A stretch of 32,463 nucleotides of DNA from an uncultured Clostridia bacterium (GCA_944375955.1 CALWBE010000027.1:92227-124689); one strand, 5' to 3'. Shown: positions 8,637 through 17,109, counted from the stretch's first letter. Numbers and translations are program-made. Notes: generated by a model from the letters alone, not told the origin.

Positions 8637-9005
8637 ATGGCACGTATAGCTGGTGTTGATCTTCCTAGAGAAAAAAGGATCGAAATCGGTCTTACTTACA
8701 TCTTTGGAATCGGTCGTACAAGCTCGAATGAGATACTTGCTAAGACAGGAATAAATCCTGACACGAGAGTTAAGGATCTTACTGAAGACGATGTAGCAAA
8801 GCTTCGTGAAGTTATCGAGCATGAATATACAGTTGAAGGTGACCTGCGCAGAAACATTGCAATGGACATCAAGCGCCTGATTGAAATCGACTGCTACAGA
8901 GGACAGAGACATCGCAAGAATCTGCCTGTAAGAGGACAGCGCAGCAAGACGAACGCAAGAACCCGCAAAGGTCCTGCAAAGACAATCGCCAACAAGAAGA
9001 AATAA
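8637..9005 (+). CDS. rpsM: 30S ribosomal protein S13
   Basis: The product is 122 residues, starting [20 protein letters not shown] and carrying [20 protein letters not shown] at the basic C-terminal end. S13 contacts the 50S subunit and P-site tRNA. A GTG four codons upstream also opens the frame, but it overlaps the AGAGGTG (8621-8627) that serves as ribosome site for the ATG at 8637. The ATG gives the family N-terminus. Confidence 0.97.
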   Translation: MARIAGVDLPREKRIEIGLTYIFGIGRTSSNEILAKTGINPDTRVKDLTEDDVAKLREVIEHEYTVEGDLRRNIAMDIKRLIEIDCYRGQRHRKNLPVRGQRSKTNARTRKGPAKTIANKKK

Positions 9006-9052
9006 TGTATCTTAGTATAGGAAATGCCTCTTATACGGGAAGGAGATAATCT

Positions 9053-9454
9053 ATGGCAAAGGCTACAACTAAAAAAACTGTAACCAGAAAGCGCCGTGAG
9101 CGCAAAAATATTGAAAAAGGCGCTGCACATATAAGTTCAACATTCAATAATACCATTGTCACAATAACCGATGTAAACGGAAATGCGATATCATGGGCGT
9201 CAGCAGGTGAAATGGGCTTCAGAGGTTCGAGAAAATCGACGCCTTATGCGGCGCAGACTGCAGCGGAAACTGCAGCAAGAGCAGCGGCTGAACATGGTCT
9301 CAAAACAGTTGAAGTATTTGTAAAAGGTCCGGGTCAAGGTAGAGAGTCAGCAATCAGAGCTCTTGAAACAGCAGGACTTTCAATTACAATGATCAAGGAT
9401 GTAACCCCTATTCCTCACAATGGATGCCGTCCTCCTAAGAGAAGACGTGTATAA
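9053..9454 (+). CDS. rpsK: 30S ribosomal protein S11
   Basis: The product is 133 residues. The N-terminal tail is lysine- and arginine-rich, followed by the S11 core [16 protein letters not shown]. The C-terminal signature [10 protein letters not shown] is exact. S11 is on the 30S platform near the E-site mRNA path. AAGGAG precedes the ATG. Confidence 0.98.
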   Translation: MAKATTKKTVTRKRRERKNIEKGAAHISSTFNNTIVTITDVNGNAISWASAGEMGFRGSRKSTPYAAQTAAETAARAAAEHGLKTVEVFVKGPGQGRESAIRALETAGLSITMIKDVTPIPHNGCRPPKRRRV

Positions 9455-9471
9455 TTTGATTGTGAAAAAAT

Positions 9472-9501
9472 TTGATATTCGGTTTATAACCGTACTATAA
9501 T
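9472..9501 (+). promoter_or_regulatory. Possible internal promoter upstream of rpsD
   Basis: TTGATA (9472-9477) and TATAAT (9496-9501) are separated by 18 bases, with a small inverted repeat CGGTT-TAT-AACCG (9480-9492) in the spacer. It lies 25 bases before the rpsD ATG. It could raise rpsD-rpoA-rplQ expression independently, or be chance in an AT-rich gap. Confidence 0.35.
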
Positions 9502-9525
9502 TTCTACTAAGGAGGAATTAAAAAA

Positions 9526-10152
9526 ATGGCAAAATATACCGGTCCTGCGTGCAGACAGTGCCGCAGAGAAGGCGTGAAGCTGTTTTCAAAAGGCGAGCGT
9601 TGCTACACCGAGAAGTGCGCACTTAACAGACGCAGCACAGCACCCGGTCAGCATGGAGCCGCACGCAAAAAGATAGGCGAATACGGATTGCAGCTTCGTG
9701 AAAAGCAGAAGGCAAAGAGATATTACGGAATACAGGAAAAGCAGTTCAGAAATTATTTTGCAAAAGCTGAGGTTAAGGAAGGCGTAACCGGCGAAAATCT
9801 GCTTACAATGATCGAATGCAGACTTGATAATGTAGTCTTCAGAATGGGACTCGGAGAGAGCCGCAGAGATGCAAGACAGCTTATTGTGCACGGGCATTTT
9901 CAGGTGAACGGCAAGAAGGCAGATATACCTTCGATGATGCTTAAAGTAGGAGATGTTGTCTCCGTAAAAGAAACAAGCCGCAAATCCGAAAAGATAAAGT
10001 CTCTCGTTGAAAACCTTGATAACCGTCAGGCTCCTGCATGGATCGCTGTTGACAAGGAAAATGTTACAGCTACGGTTATTGCGCTTCCTAAGAGAGAAGA
10101 TATTGACTTCCCGTTTGAAGAGCATCTTATCGTCGAGTTGTATTCAAAGTAA
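9526..10152 (+). CDS. rpsD: 30S ribosomal protein S4, cysteine-rich form
   Basis: The product is 208 residues. The N-terminus carries CRQC and a later C-x5-C (RCYTEKCAL), the zinc-binding S4 type. The S4 RNA-binding domain (about residues 98-160) contains [20 protein letters not shown] and [10 protein letters not shown]4 nucleates 30S assembly. Its position between rpsK and rpoA is the clostridial arrangement; in Bacillus subtilis rpsD is elsewhere and autoregulated. AAGGAGGAATTA precedes the ATG. Confidence 0.98.
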   Translation: MAKYTGPACRQCRREGVKLFSKGERCYTEKCALNRRSTAPGQHGAARKKIGEYGLQLREKQKAKRYYGIQEKQFRNYFAKAEVKEGVTGENLLTMIECRLDNVVFRMGLGESRRDARQLIVHGHFQVNGKKADIPSMMLKVGDVVSVKETSRKSEKIKSLVENLDNRQAPAWIAVDKENVTATVIALPKREDIDFPFEEHLIVELYSK

Positions 10153-10232
10153 TATAAAATCCTCGGATATTTACAGTGTTAGATTACTGTATGACTTTTA
10201 ATGTGTAATTTACAGAAAGAGAGGGTTTTTGG

Positions 10233-11189
10233 ATGATAGAAATAGAAAGACCGAATATTGCGACTGTCGAAATGTCGGAAGACGGATCATATGGAAAGTT
10301 TGTGATCGAACCGCTCGAAAGAGGCTTTGGAACAACACTCGGCAATTCACTCAGAAGAGTTCTGTTAAGTTCGCTTCCGGGTGTTGCAGCTACATCTGTC
10401 AGTATAGCCGGCGTAGTACATGAAATATCCATAGTTCCCGGCGTAAAAGAGGATGTTCCGGAAATCATTCTTAATATAAAAGGCATAACAGCGAAGCTTT
10501 TCAGCGACGCACCGTCCAAAACCGTTGTAATTGACGTACAGGGACCGTGTGAAGTTACTGCCGGAAGTATAAAGAGCGATGCTGATATAGAGATATTAAA
10601 TAAAGATCATCATATCGCATATGTCAGCGAAGGCGGAAGCTTTCATATGGAAATCACATTCAGCCATGGCAGAGGGTATGTTTCTGGCGAAAAGAATAAA
10701 GCCGAAGTTGCAAATCCGCCGCTTGGAATGATTTATACCGACTCAATATACACACCTGTATATAATGCAAACTACACAGTAGAAAATACGCGTGTAGGAT
10801 CAAGGACAGACTACGATAAGCTTACGCTTGAAGTCACGACAGATGCAACTATTTCCGCAAAGGACGCGATTTCACTTGCAGCCAAGATTCTCAATGAACA
10901 CCTTAGCCTGTTTGTTGATCTTTCTGAAGAAGCAAGCAAGGCAGTGACAGTTGTTGACGCTATTGAAACTCAGCAGGAAAAAGTCTATGAGATGACCATT
11001 GAGGAACTTGACATGTCGGTCCGTTCGTTCAATTGTTTGAAGCGCGCCGGCATTGATACGGTTAAAGATTTAGTAAATAAAACCGAAGAAGATATGATAC
11101 GCGTAAGAAATCTCGGAAAGAAGTCTCTTGAAGAGGTTATCCAGAAGCTACATTCTCTCGGACTTTCTCTTAAAAAGGAAGACGAATAA
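10233..11189 (+). CDS. rpoA: RNA polymerase alpha subunit
   Basis: The product is 318 residues with the two alpha domains. The N-terminal assembly domain contains [20 protein letters not shown] and [16 protein letters not shown]. The C-terminal domain (about residue 252 on) contains [20 protein letters not shown] and [11 protein letters not shown], the helices that bind UP elements and activators. It follows rpsD with an 80-base gap holding a weak inverted repeat (TACAGT at 10172-10177, ACTGTA at 10186-10191). Confidence 0.98.
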   Translation: MIEIERPNIATVEMSEDGSYGKFVIEPLERGFGTTLGNSLRRVLLSSLPGVAATSVSIAGVVHEISIVPGVKEDVPEIILNIKGITAKLFSDAPSKTVVIDVQGPCEVTAGSIKSDADIEILNKDHHIAYVSEGGSFHMEITFSHGRGYVSGEKNKAEVANPPLGMIYTDSIYTPVYNANYTVENTRVGSRTDYDKLTLEVTTDATISAKDAISLAAKILNEHLSLFVDLSEEASKAVTVVDAIETQQEKVYEMTIEELDMSVRSFNCLKRAGIDTVKDLVNKTEEDMIRVRNLGKKSLEEVIQKLHSLGLSLKKEDE

Positions 11190-11241
11190 TTATTTTTACC
11201 GTGTTTTGCAGTCATATCAAAGAATTGCAATAAACTAAAAT

Positions 11242-11329
11242 CGTTTTTCAACATAATAAAGGTTGAAAAACGCCTTCCAAAATACCGCATATTATGCGGT
11301 TACAGATGTAAAATAAAATTTTGCATCTG
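11242..11329 (+). other. Three consecutive stem-loops between rpoA and rplQ
   Basis: The 175-base gap holds three potential hairpins in a row. The first has perfect 11-base arms (11242-11252 and 11262-11272). The second has perfect 7-base arms (11284-11290 and 11294-11300) with a 3-base loop. The third has 12-base arms (11303-11314 and 11318-11329) with one G-U pair and an AAA loop. None is followed by a U-tract, so they are not classical terminators. They could be processing or stability elements, or a leader for rplQ; this is inference. Confidence 0.6.
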
Positions 11330-11364
11330 ATTACTATAGTTTGAACGAAGGAGGAATATATAAA

Positions 11365-11706
11365 ATGCCAGGCACAAGAAAACTCGGACGCCCTACAGCA
11401 CACAGAATGGCTATGCTCAGAGGTCTTGTTACTTACTTGCTTGAGAGCGGCAGACTTGAAACTACCGTTACAAGGGCAAAGGAAGTTCAGGCACTTGCAG
11501 ATAAAATGATCACTCTTGGTAAAGCAAACACTCTTGCATCCAGAAGACAGGCACTATCATTTATTACCAAAGAGGGCGTTGTAAAAAAGCTTTTTGATGA
11601 AATAGCACCAAAGTATGCAGAAACAAACGGCGGATATACAAGGGTTCTTAAAACGGGTCCCCGCAGAGGTGACGGCGCAGAAATGGCGATTATAGAGCTT
11701 GTTTAA
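11365..11706 (+). CDS. rplQ: 50S ribosomal protein L17
   Basis: The product is 113 residues, starting [20 protein letters not shown] and ending with the L17 signature [17 protein letters not shown]17 lies near the tunnel exit. The ATG at 11365 was chosen over an upstream TTG because GAAGGAGGA (11348-11356) fits it and the family N-terminus begins there. It is the last gene of the operon; a terminator follows after about 30 bases. The usual next genes (ecfA1, ecfA2, ecfT, truA, rplM, rpsI) are absent. Confidence 0.97.
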   Translation: MPGTRKLGRPTAHRMAMLRGLVTYLLESGRLETTVTRAKEVQALADKMITLGKANTLASRRQALSFITKEGVVKKLFDEIAPKYAETNGGYTRVLKTGPRRGDGAEMAIIELV

Positions 11707-11737
11707 GCGGATTTTTCAATATTGTCATTAAATAATA

Positions 11738-11773
11738 AAAAACGGAGCGTATTTTATATACGTTCCGTTTTTT
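11738..11773. terminator. Intrinsic terminator of the ribosomal operon, probably bidirectional
   Basis: Fourteen-base arms (11738-11751 and 11759-11772) pair with one G-U around the loop TTTTATA. The plus side ends in six T. The A-run on the left would give a U-tract on the minus strand, so it could also stop transcripts from the leftward tmrB-like gene. Confidence 0.9.
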
Positions 11774-11873
11774 AATTAAATAGTTTAAACGAAAAATTTT
11801 ATAAAAAGTCTATTTGTTTTAAATTTAGCTGTCAAATCAAAATATAATTTTAATTATAAAATTATAATGTATT

Positions 11874-12470
11874 TCATGAAAAACGTATATGTTTAAGAAA
11901 AACAAGAACTTTATATATAATTTTTTTAAAATGACTGCTTTTATCAGGCATTAGGGTAATACCGCATTGATTGGCAATTTCATTTACTACTTCATATATG
12001 CGCATATTGTCTGTATAAATTTTTGTTTCGGTAATTAGATTGTCAAAAGAATATAAGCATCGGTCTATTGAATCAACAGCAAACTTATCACCTCCGAAAA
12101 ATCTACGTAAACGCAGTCGGTGAAGAAGAGTATTTTTATTTGCGTAAAGTATAAAGTGCTTAACATCTTGCCCTTCCGAAATAAGTTTTCCTATTATTTC
12201 TTTGTAGTAATCAGGATTTACAACAGTCATTGGAATTATTAATGTTTTAGAAGACGAGTGTGCTATAAAAGAAATCAATTTGTAATTTATTTCTCTCCAC
12301 AACACAATATCCTGAAAATCACCTTTCGACAATTCATCCGGAATATTGCGCCTTATAAAGAAACCAGCATTTTCCGGATCGTATACAAAAGAATTGCTAA
12401 GTCTTCTATTTAACTCAAATGCAGCCGATGTTTTTCCGGATCCAAAAGCCCCATTTATCCATATAATCAT
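11874..12470 (-). CDS. TmrB-like P-loop ATP-binding protein
   Basis: The product is 198 residues. It resembles Bacillus subtilis TmrB, which binds tunicamycin and gives resistance to it, from the first residue: MIIWINGAFGSGKTSAAFEL, with the P-loop GAFGSGKT at 7-14. Further shared segments are VYDPENAGF, the DDFQ-like GDFQDIVLWR, IIPMTVVNPDYY and a basic amphipathic C-terminus (IYKVLVFLKHIRF) that in TmrB helps membrane association. A consensus promoter and a good ribosome site precede it. Substrate here is unknown; tunicamycin-type nucleosides are an inference. Related family members may be general nucleoside or antibiotic kinases. Confidence 0.85.
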   Translation of the reverse strand: MIIWINGAFGSGKTSAAFELNRRLSNSFVYDPENAGFFIRRNIPDELSKGDFQDIVLWREINYKLISFIAHSSSKTLIIPMTVVNPDYYKEIIGKLISEGQDVKHFILYANKNTLLHRLRLRRFFGGDKFAVDSIDRCLYSFDNLITETKIYTDNMRIYEVVNEIANQCGITLMPDKSSHFKKIIYKVLVFLKHIRFS

Positions 12471-12509
12471 GAAATTTCCTCAAATTAAAATTTTAATATT
12501 TATACAACG

Positions 12510-12538
12510 ATTATACTAAAATTACATTTTAATGTCAA
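12510..12538 (-). promoter_or_regulatory. Consensus promoter of the tmrB-like gene
   Basis: Read on the minus strand, TTGACA (12538-12533) and TATAAT (12515-12510) are both exact and separated by 17 bases. The -10 box ends 39 bases before the ATG of the tmrB-like gene, and a TGAGGAAA ribosome site lies between. Confidence 0.85.
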
Positions 12539-12579
12539 TGATTGTACAAATTAATGAAAATGTCTTGTATATGGAAGTA

Positions 12580-12608
12580 TTGACATAATAGCACCGATAA
12601 GATATAAT
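12580..12608 (+). promoter_or_regulatory. Exact consensus promoter with no assigned gene
   Basis: TTGACA (12580-12585) and TATAAT (12603-12608) are exact and 17 bases apart, on the plus strand. No plus-strand gene follows until 13955; the transcript would run into the 3' end of the leftward carboxypeptidase gene. A short RNA is the likeliest product. Confidence 0.75.
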
Positions 12609-12614
12609 ATTTAT

Positions 12615-12717
12615 AAACATTTTTAGGTAAAAAGATAAATAATGAAAGGCAGGAACATAGTATTTTTTTGGTCTGTTTACTGACAGTTAAAATGTTTTGC
12701 TTCCTGTAATTTTTTTT
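12615..12717 (+). ncRNA. Candidate small RNA downstream of the orphan promoter
   Basis: The expected start lies about seven bases after the orphan -10 box. A run of eight T (12710-12717) follows the arm TTCCTG (12701-12706), which can pair with CAGGAA (12650-12655) across a 45-base loop. The terminating stem is therefore short. The RNA would be about 100 bases and antisense to the last 31 bases of the carboxypeptidase gene. The only reading frame seen is 13 codons from the ATG at 12642. Evidence is promoter plus weak terminator only. Confidence 0.35.
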
Positions 12718-13868
12718 GCCGTAAGACTATAAACGGCGGTTTTGTCTCCGGCGGTTATTTTAACATTCCCGGCGTTTTCTGTTTCAGCTGGGTAGTATTT
12801 ATCAATCTGCACGGCTATGGATATAGTACCTTCAAAATTTTTTGGGACTGTTATATATATATCATCGTCGTTTGAAATTATGAATTTCTCTGCCGAAAAT
12901 CCGGAAGATTTGATAGGATACTTTAAGCTGCCCTTGTCGGCAATTTTTATGCTTTCAAAATTGTCAACTGCAAAATTAAGCATAGCTTCATGGTCTTTCC
13001 AGTCATTTCTGTCATTAAGAGTTACTGCTATGAATCTTCCAGAATCGGTAGAGGCGCTTGTTACAAGGCATCTGCCTGAGCTTAGAGTATATCCGGTTTT
13101 TACACCGTCGCATATGTCAAGTCTTCGAAGCAGCTTGTTGTGATTAGAAAAGTATCTTGCCCGGCAGTTGTCACGCTCGGCAATAACATATTTATCAGTT
13201 GCTACTATCTGGCGGAAGATATCGTTTTTTAGTGCATATGCAGTTATTTTGGCAAGCTCTGCGGCGGTTGTGTAATGTGTGTCCGAACTTAAGCCGTGTG
13301 GATTGTCAAAATGAGTGTTTACAAGTCCGAGTTCGGCAGCTTTTAAATTCATAAGTTCAGTAAACTTGTCAGTGCTTCCTGAAATACTGATAGCTATCGC
13401 TGTTGCCGCGTCATTTCCAGACTCTAACATGAGACCGTAAAGCAGCTCGCGCATTGTAAGTATTTCTCCTTGTGCAAGATATATAGAAGATCCTTCTATT
13501 CCGGCGGATTCGGCGGTGATCTCTACTTGCTTTTCAAGATCTGAATTTTCTATTGCAATAATAGCGGTCATTATTTTAGTAGTGCTTGCCATCGGAAGTC
13601 TTGTATCAGCTTCTTTTGAAAAAATCAGCGAGCCTGAATTTGCATCAATAAGAGCACAGGCATAAGCTGAGGTTTCTGGGACAGGGACAGAATTTTGATC
13701 TGCCGAAACTTCTGTATAAAAAACCGTATTGTTAGCCGCTGACAAGTTTTCCGGATCAAAACGGTTTTTATGAGCAGCATAATCAGAATAAAAAAACAGA
13801 AGGACAGAAAATACAGTGGTTGCGGCTATATATTTTACTATTTCGTTAAATTTGCTGTTGCCGGTCAT
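12687..13868 (-). CDS. D-alanyl-D-alanine carboxypeptidase, peptidase S11 family
   Basis: The enzyme trims the terminal D-Ala of peptidoglycan stem peptides outside the membrane. The product is 393 residues. A single hydrophobic segment at about 12-30 (IAATTVFSVLLFFY) serves as signal or anchor. The three catalytic motifs are present: S95-T-T-K98, S150-G-N152 and K257-T-G259. The rest matches the PBP5/DacF family plan with a beta-rich C-terminal part. It is divergent from the pseudouridine synthase gene, with 86 bases between. I see no strong terminator after it. Confidence 0.95.
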   Translation of the reverse strand: MTGNSKFNEIVKYIAATTVFSVLLFFYSDYAAHKNRFDPENLSAANNTVFYTEVSADQNSVPVPETSAYACALIDANSGSLIFSKEADTRLPMASTTKIMTAIIAIENSDLEKQVEITAESAGIEGSSIYLAQGEILTMRELLYGLMLESGNDAATAIAISISGSTDKFTELMNLKAAELGLVNTHFDNPHGLSSDTHYTTAAELAKITAYALKNDIFRQIVATDKYVIAERDNCRARYFSNHNKLLRRLDICDGVKTGYTLSSGRCLVTSASTDSGRFIAVTLNDRNDWKDHEAMLNFAVDNFESIKIADKGSLKYPIKSSGFSAEKFIISNDDDIYITVPKNFEGTISIAVQIDKYYPAETENAGNVKITAGDKTAVYSLTAKKITGSKTF

Positions 13869-13954
13869 ATAACAACTCCCAACAAAGATTGTATAATGTA
13901 TATAATAATTTTATGCTGAAAAATTCTACATATAACAAAGAAAGATGAAATAAA
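13869..13954. promoter_or_regulatory. Divergent promoter region, carboxypeptidase / RluB-like gene
   Basis: This 86-base AT-rich spacer must serve both directions. On the plus strand TATAAT occurs at 13892-13897 and again at 13901-13906; the first has only a 4/6 match to a -35 box (ATAACA, 13869-13874). No clear minus-strand promoter is visible. Confidence 0.35.
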
Positions 13955-14668
13955 ATGAGCGAAATCAGAATACAAAAATTTATATCGGACTGCGGTATAA
14001 TGTCGCGCAGGGCGGCAGAAAAAGAGATAGAAAAAGGAAGAGTTACCGTAAACGGAGAACCGGCAGTGATAGGCCAGAAAATAGATCCGAGACATGACAA
14101 AGTAAAGGTCGGAGGAAGAGTCTGCAGAGGTGAAGACAGAAAAGTATATATAATGCTGAATAAGCCGCGAGGATATGTTACAACTATGAGTGACGAAAAG
14201 GGGCGGAAATGCATACCTGAACTTTTGTCTGATCTGCCATTGCGCGTATATCCCTGCGGAAGATTAGATATGGATTCAGAGGGACTGCTTTTGCTTACAA
14301 ATGACGGAGATGTTGCAGAAAAGCTTATGCATCCTAGAAACCATTTAGAAAAAATATACCACGTAAAGGTAAGAACAGAAGTTCCGCAGGAGATTATAAA
14401 CCGTCTTTGTGCACCTATGGAAATAGACGGATATAAGCTAAAGCCGGTAAGTGTAGCTCTTATATCTCGTGAAAACGGAGCAACTAAGCTGAGATTTACA
14501 CTTTTTGAAGGAAGAAACCGACAGATAAGAAAGATGTGTGAAAAGATCGGACTTGAGGTAATGCGTCTGCGCAGGATATCGGTTGGTGAACTGAATATAG
14601 GTACGCTTAAACCAGGTCAATGGAGGTTTTTAAATCATTCGGAAACTGAATATCTGAAAAATCTTTAA
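13955..14668 (+). CDS. Pseudouridine synthase, RsuA/RluB family
   Basis: The product is 237 residues. An N-terminal S4 RNA-binding domain (about 4-50: IRIQKFISDCGIMSRRAAEK) is followed by the catalytic domain with GRLD (catalytic D105) and SEGLLLLTNDG. Later EGRNRQIRKMCEKIG is the family's second signature. The motif after GRLD and the length fit RluB, which modifies 23S rRNA helix 89 (position 2605 in Escherichia coli), better than RsuA; that specificity is inference. It heads a rightward cluster with the next three genes. Confidence 0.92.
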   Translation: MSEIRIQKFISDCGIMSRRAAEKEIEKGRVTVNGEPAVIGQKIDPRHDKVKVGGRVCRGEDRKVYIMLNKPRGYVTTMSDEKGRKCIPELLSDLPLRVYPCGRLDMDSEGLLLLTNDGDVAEKLMHPRNHLEKIYHVKVRTEVPQEIINRLCAPMEIDGYKLKPVSVALISRENGATKLRFTLFEGRNRQIRKMCEKIGLEVMRLRRISVGELNIGTLKPGQWRFLNHSETEYLKNL

Positions 14669-14690
14669 AAGACAGGAGATAAAGAATATT

Positions 14691-15086
14691 ATGCTTCAGG
14701 TTTTACCTGTAGAGGATAAAGAACTGCAAAGAGAGTATTGCGAAACTGTAGGGGTCGAGTATGATGCTGATCAGATGTGTTATGCGGCATATGATAACGG
14801 TGAATTGCGTGGCATATCTCTTTTCAGAATAATAGATAAATATTGTGTTATTTTCAGAATAAAACTGGCAGATGGAGTATCTGATCATCTTGCAGAATAT
14901 TTGCTTGCAAAGGCACCTATGAATTTTTGTGACCGATGTGGTATTAAAAAGGCGGTATTCAAAGATAAAAACGAAGCTTTAGCAAAAGAGCTTGAGTTTA
15001 TTGAAAAAGACGGCATATATACGCTTGATTTGGAGGGATATTTTACTACTCCGTGCCACAGACGTGAAAAAAATAAACATGGATGA
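14691..15086 (+). CDS. Small conserved protein, possibly GNAT-fold
   Basis: I do not recognise a named family. The product is 131 residues. Predicted order resembles the central part of GNAT acetyltransferases: strands around YAAYDNGELRGISLFRI and YCVIFRIKL, a helix LAEYLLAKAP, a strand KKAVF, a helix ALAKELEFI and a final strand IYTLDLEGYF. A clear acetyl-CoA loop (Q/RxxGxG/A) is not visible, so activity is doubtful. Five cysteines include FCDRC. The AGGAG site is about 12 bases before the ATG. Its stop overlaps the start of the next gene by eight bases, suggesting coupled products. Confidence 0.75.
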   Translation: MLQVLPVEDKELQREYCETVGVEYDADQMCYAAYDNGELRGISLFRIIDKYCVIFRIKLADGVSDHLAEYLLAKAPMNFCDRCGIKKAVFKDKNEALAKELEFIEKDGIYTLDLEGYFTTPCHRREKNKHG

Positions 15087-15903
15087 GAATCTCAAATTTG
15101 ACCTTGAAAGATTTATCGGCGCATGCAGTCTTGTTTCAACGATTGAAGAGGAGAACGGCTACAAACAGGAGTTATCAGTTCCAAAGAGGGGAAAACGTGC
15201 GGGCAGCCGCCAAACTCGAGAAGGAAATACGAATATAGGCGGTTTAGGTGAAGGCACGCTGCATTTAGTGCTGAAAAATTATATATCTGCTAACCCGAAC
15301 GATCAGGAAAAGAAAATAGGAAGAAAAATAACTGATGTTTATATAGACGGAAAGGCATATGAGATACAGACCCGCAATTTTGGTTCATTAAAAGAAAAGC
15401 TTGCCGATTTTTTGCCGAAAATGCCTGTTACCGTAGTATTTCCGGTAATATTAAAAAAGCGGATAGCATGGATAGATCCGGAAACTGGAGAAATGGGAAA
15501 ATATCATGCAAGTCCGAAGAAAGAGACTTTATATAATATTTTTTACGAAATGGTATATATTAAAGATTACTTAAAGGAAAAGAATCTTTCCTTCTGTATA
15601 TTTGAGCTTGCCGCTGATGAAACAAAACTTTTGTCAGGACGTTCATATGACAGAAAAAAATACGGAGCAGTGCGGCTTAACCGTGTTCCAACACAACTAT
15701 ATAATACCTATTATTTTGAAGACATGTCAAGTTTTTTGCGTCTGCTTCCTAAAGAAGATGAGGTAACAGTAAAGTCAATAGCCTCCCATGCCGGAATAGA
15801 GTGCGAGCTTGCCCAAAAAATGATATATTGCCTTGTAAAAGCGGGAGTATTGTCATATGACCGCAATGAGGGCAAAGAAAAAATTTATAAGATTTTAAGC
15901 TAA
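15079..15903 (+). CDS. Predicted PD-(D/E)XK-type nuclease with C-terminal winged helix
   Basis: The product is 274 residues from the ATG at 15079. Three regions can be seen. The N-terminal 50 residues are basic (SVPKRGKRAGSRQT). A core follows with a helix holding E58 (GLGEGTLHLVLKNYI), then D86-VYIDGKAYE95-I-Q97, like the D...ExQ/K pattern of PD-(D/E)XK nucleases, then strands VTVVFPVI and IAWIDPETG. The C-terminus (about 226-274: VTVKSIASHAGIECELAQKM, AGVLSY) looks like a winged helix. An in-frame GTG at 15064 is another possible start; neither has a strong ribosome site, which fits coupling to the gene before. The function is inferred from motif and domain order, not from a named family. 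Confidence 0.6.
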   Translation: MDENLKFDLERFIGACSLVSTIEEENGYKQELSVPKRGKRAGSRQTREGNTNIGGLGEGTLHLVLKNYISANPNDQEKKIGRKITDVYIDGKAYEIQTRNFGSLKEKLADFLPKMPVTVVFPVILKKRIAWIDPETGEMGKYHASPKKETLYNIFYEMVYIKDYLKEKNLSFCIFELAADETKLLSGRSYDRKKYGAVRLNRVPTQLYNTYYFEDMSSFLRLLPKEDEVTVKSIASHAGIECELAQKMIYCLVKAGVLSYDRNEGKEKIYKILS

Positions 15904-15965
15904 ATACAACTTATAAAAGGAATTTGTTGTTATTTAAAATTAAGAAATGGAGAAATATCACCCGT

Positions 15966-16895
15966 ATGAAGAATAAAATTTCACTTGTCATAATGGCGGC
16001 AGGCATAGGATCTCGTTATGGCGGAGGCATAAAACAGCTTGCAGCGGCGGGCCCGTCAGGAGAAATACTGATGGATTATTCAATATATGACGCACTTAAG
16101 GCAGGATTTGAGAAAATAGTATTTGTTATAAGACATGATATAGAAAAAGATTTCCGCGAGATAATAGGTGCAAAGATAGAGTGCGTATGCGAAACAGAAT
16201 ATGTTTTTCAGGAGCTTGATGATTTACCGGAAGGATTTGCAAAGACAGCCGGCAGGACAAAGCCCTGGGGAACAGGGCATGCAATACTTGCATGCAGAAA
16301 CGCGGTTAAAGAACCTTTTGCAGTTATAAATGCGGATGACTTTTACGGGCGGGAATCTTTCGCAAATATTTACCGATATTTATCTGAAGACATACATAAA
16401 GAAGGCTTAGAGAATATTTTTCTTTCAGGGTATATTTTAAAAAATACTCTTAGTGAGAACGGAGGAGTAACTCGCGGCATATGCAAGATGGGTGACGACG
16501 GATTCCTGCAATCTATAAATGAGACAAAAAATATAAGGCGTGAAGGCGGAAGAATATGCGCTGATGGTATTGACAGCATATCTGAGGATACATTTGTTTC
16601 AATGAACATGTGGGGATTATATCCGTCTTTTATAGATAAGCTGGGCAAGGGGTTTGTTGATTTTCTAAGCGGTCTTTCTGATAGTGATATAAAATCTGAG
16701 TTTTTGCTTCCTGATATAATAGACGGATTAATAAAGAAAAAAGAGGCATGTGTAAAACTTATTCCTACGCATGATAAATGGTTCGGAATTACTTATAAAG
16801 AAGATATGGGACTTGTAAGAAGTTCAATTGAGCAGTTGGTAAAAAAAGGCGAATATCCTGTAAATGTTATGGCAGAACTAATAAAATACAAATAA
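15966..16895 (+). CDS. Sugar-phosphate nucleotidyltransferase family protein
   Basis: The product is 309 residues. The N-terminus SLVIMAAGIGSRYGGGIKQL is the nucleotide-binding signature of GT-A fold NTP transferases, and AVINADDFYG (about residues 118-127) holds the metal-binding aspartates. GTGHAI (about 102-107) and the conserved NMWG also fit. It likely joins an NTP to a sugar phosphate or similar; the substrate cannot be told. No LicC or GalU hallmark is evident. A TTG 14 codons upstream keeps the frame open but adds an unusual basic tail, so I chose the ATG at 15966. It is the last gene of the cluster. Confidence 0.85.
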   Translation: MKNKISLVIMAAGIGSRYGGGIKQLAAAGPSGEILMDYSIYDALKAGFEKIVFVIRHDIEKDFREIIGAKIECVCETEYVFQELDDLPEGFAKTAGRTKPWGTGHAILACRNAVKEPFAVINADDFYGRESFANIYRYLSEDIHKEGLENIFLSGYILKNTLSENGGVTRGICKMGDDGFLQSINETKNIRREGGRICADGIDSISEDTFVSMNMWGLYPSFIDKLGKGFVDFLSGLSDSDIKSEFLLPDIIDGLIKKKEACVKLIPTHDKWFGITYKEDMGLVRSSIEQLVKKGEYPVNVMAELIKYK

Positions 16896-17109
16896 ATACA
16901 GTAGAATAAAATACAAAATTAAAATTTAGTTATTGAGGTAAATTAAATAAATCTAATACATGCGCCGGTATACATTTGAACAACAGTTGTTGTTTTCAAT
17001 TTCATATGTATAAAGTTTTTTAATCCGCTGTTTAAAAAATCGTACCTAAAGTTCGTACTGCTATGCAAGACTCAGGCAGAAATAAAAAATATAATGCTAT
17101 AAAAAAATT
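16896..17109. other. AT-rich spacer without a recognisable gene
   Basis: I see no reading frame of note. An inverted repeat AACAAC/GTTGTT lies near 16979-16993. The segment may be remains of sequence lost with the neighbouring deletion scar, but nothing identifiable is left. Confidence 0.4.

Noticed and set aside
9586..10125. Long minus-strand open frame (179 codons) opposite rpsD
   Set aside because: The strand opposite a conserved ribosomal gene with its codon bias gives such frames; the translation is rich in Cys, Phe and Leu and has no family features.
12642..12683. 13-codon frame after the orphan promoter
   Set aside because: No good Shine-Dalgarno and too short to judge; I report the transcript as a possible RNA only.
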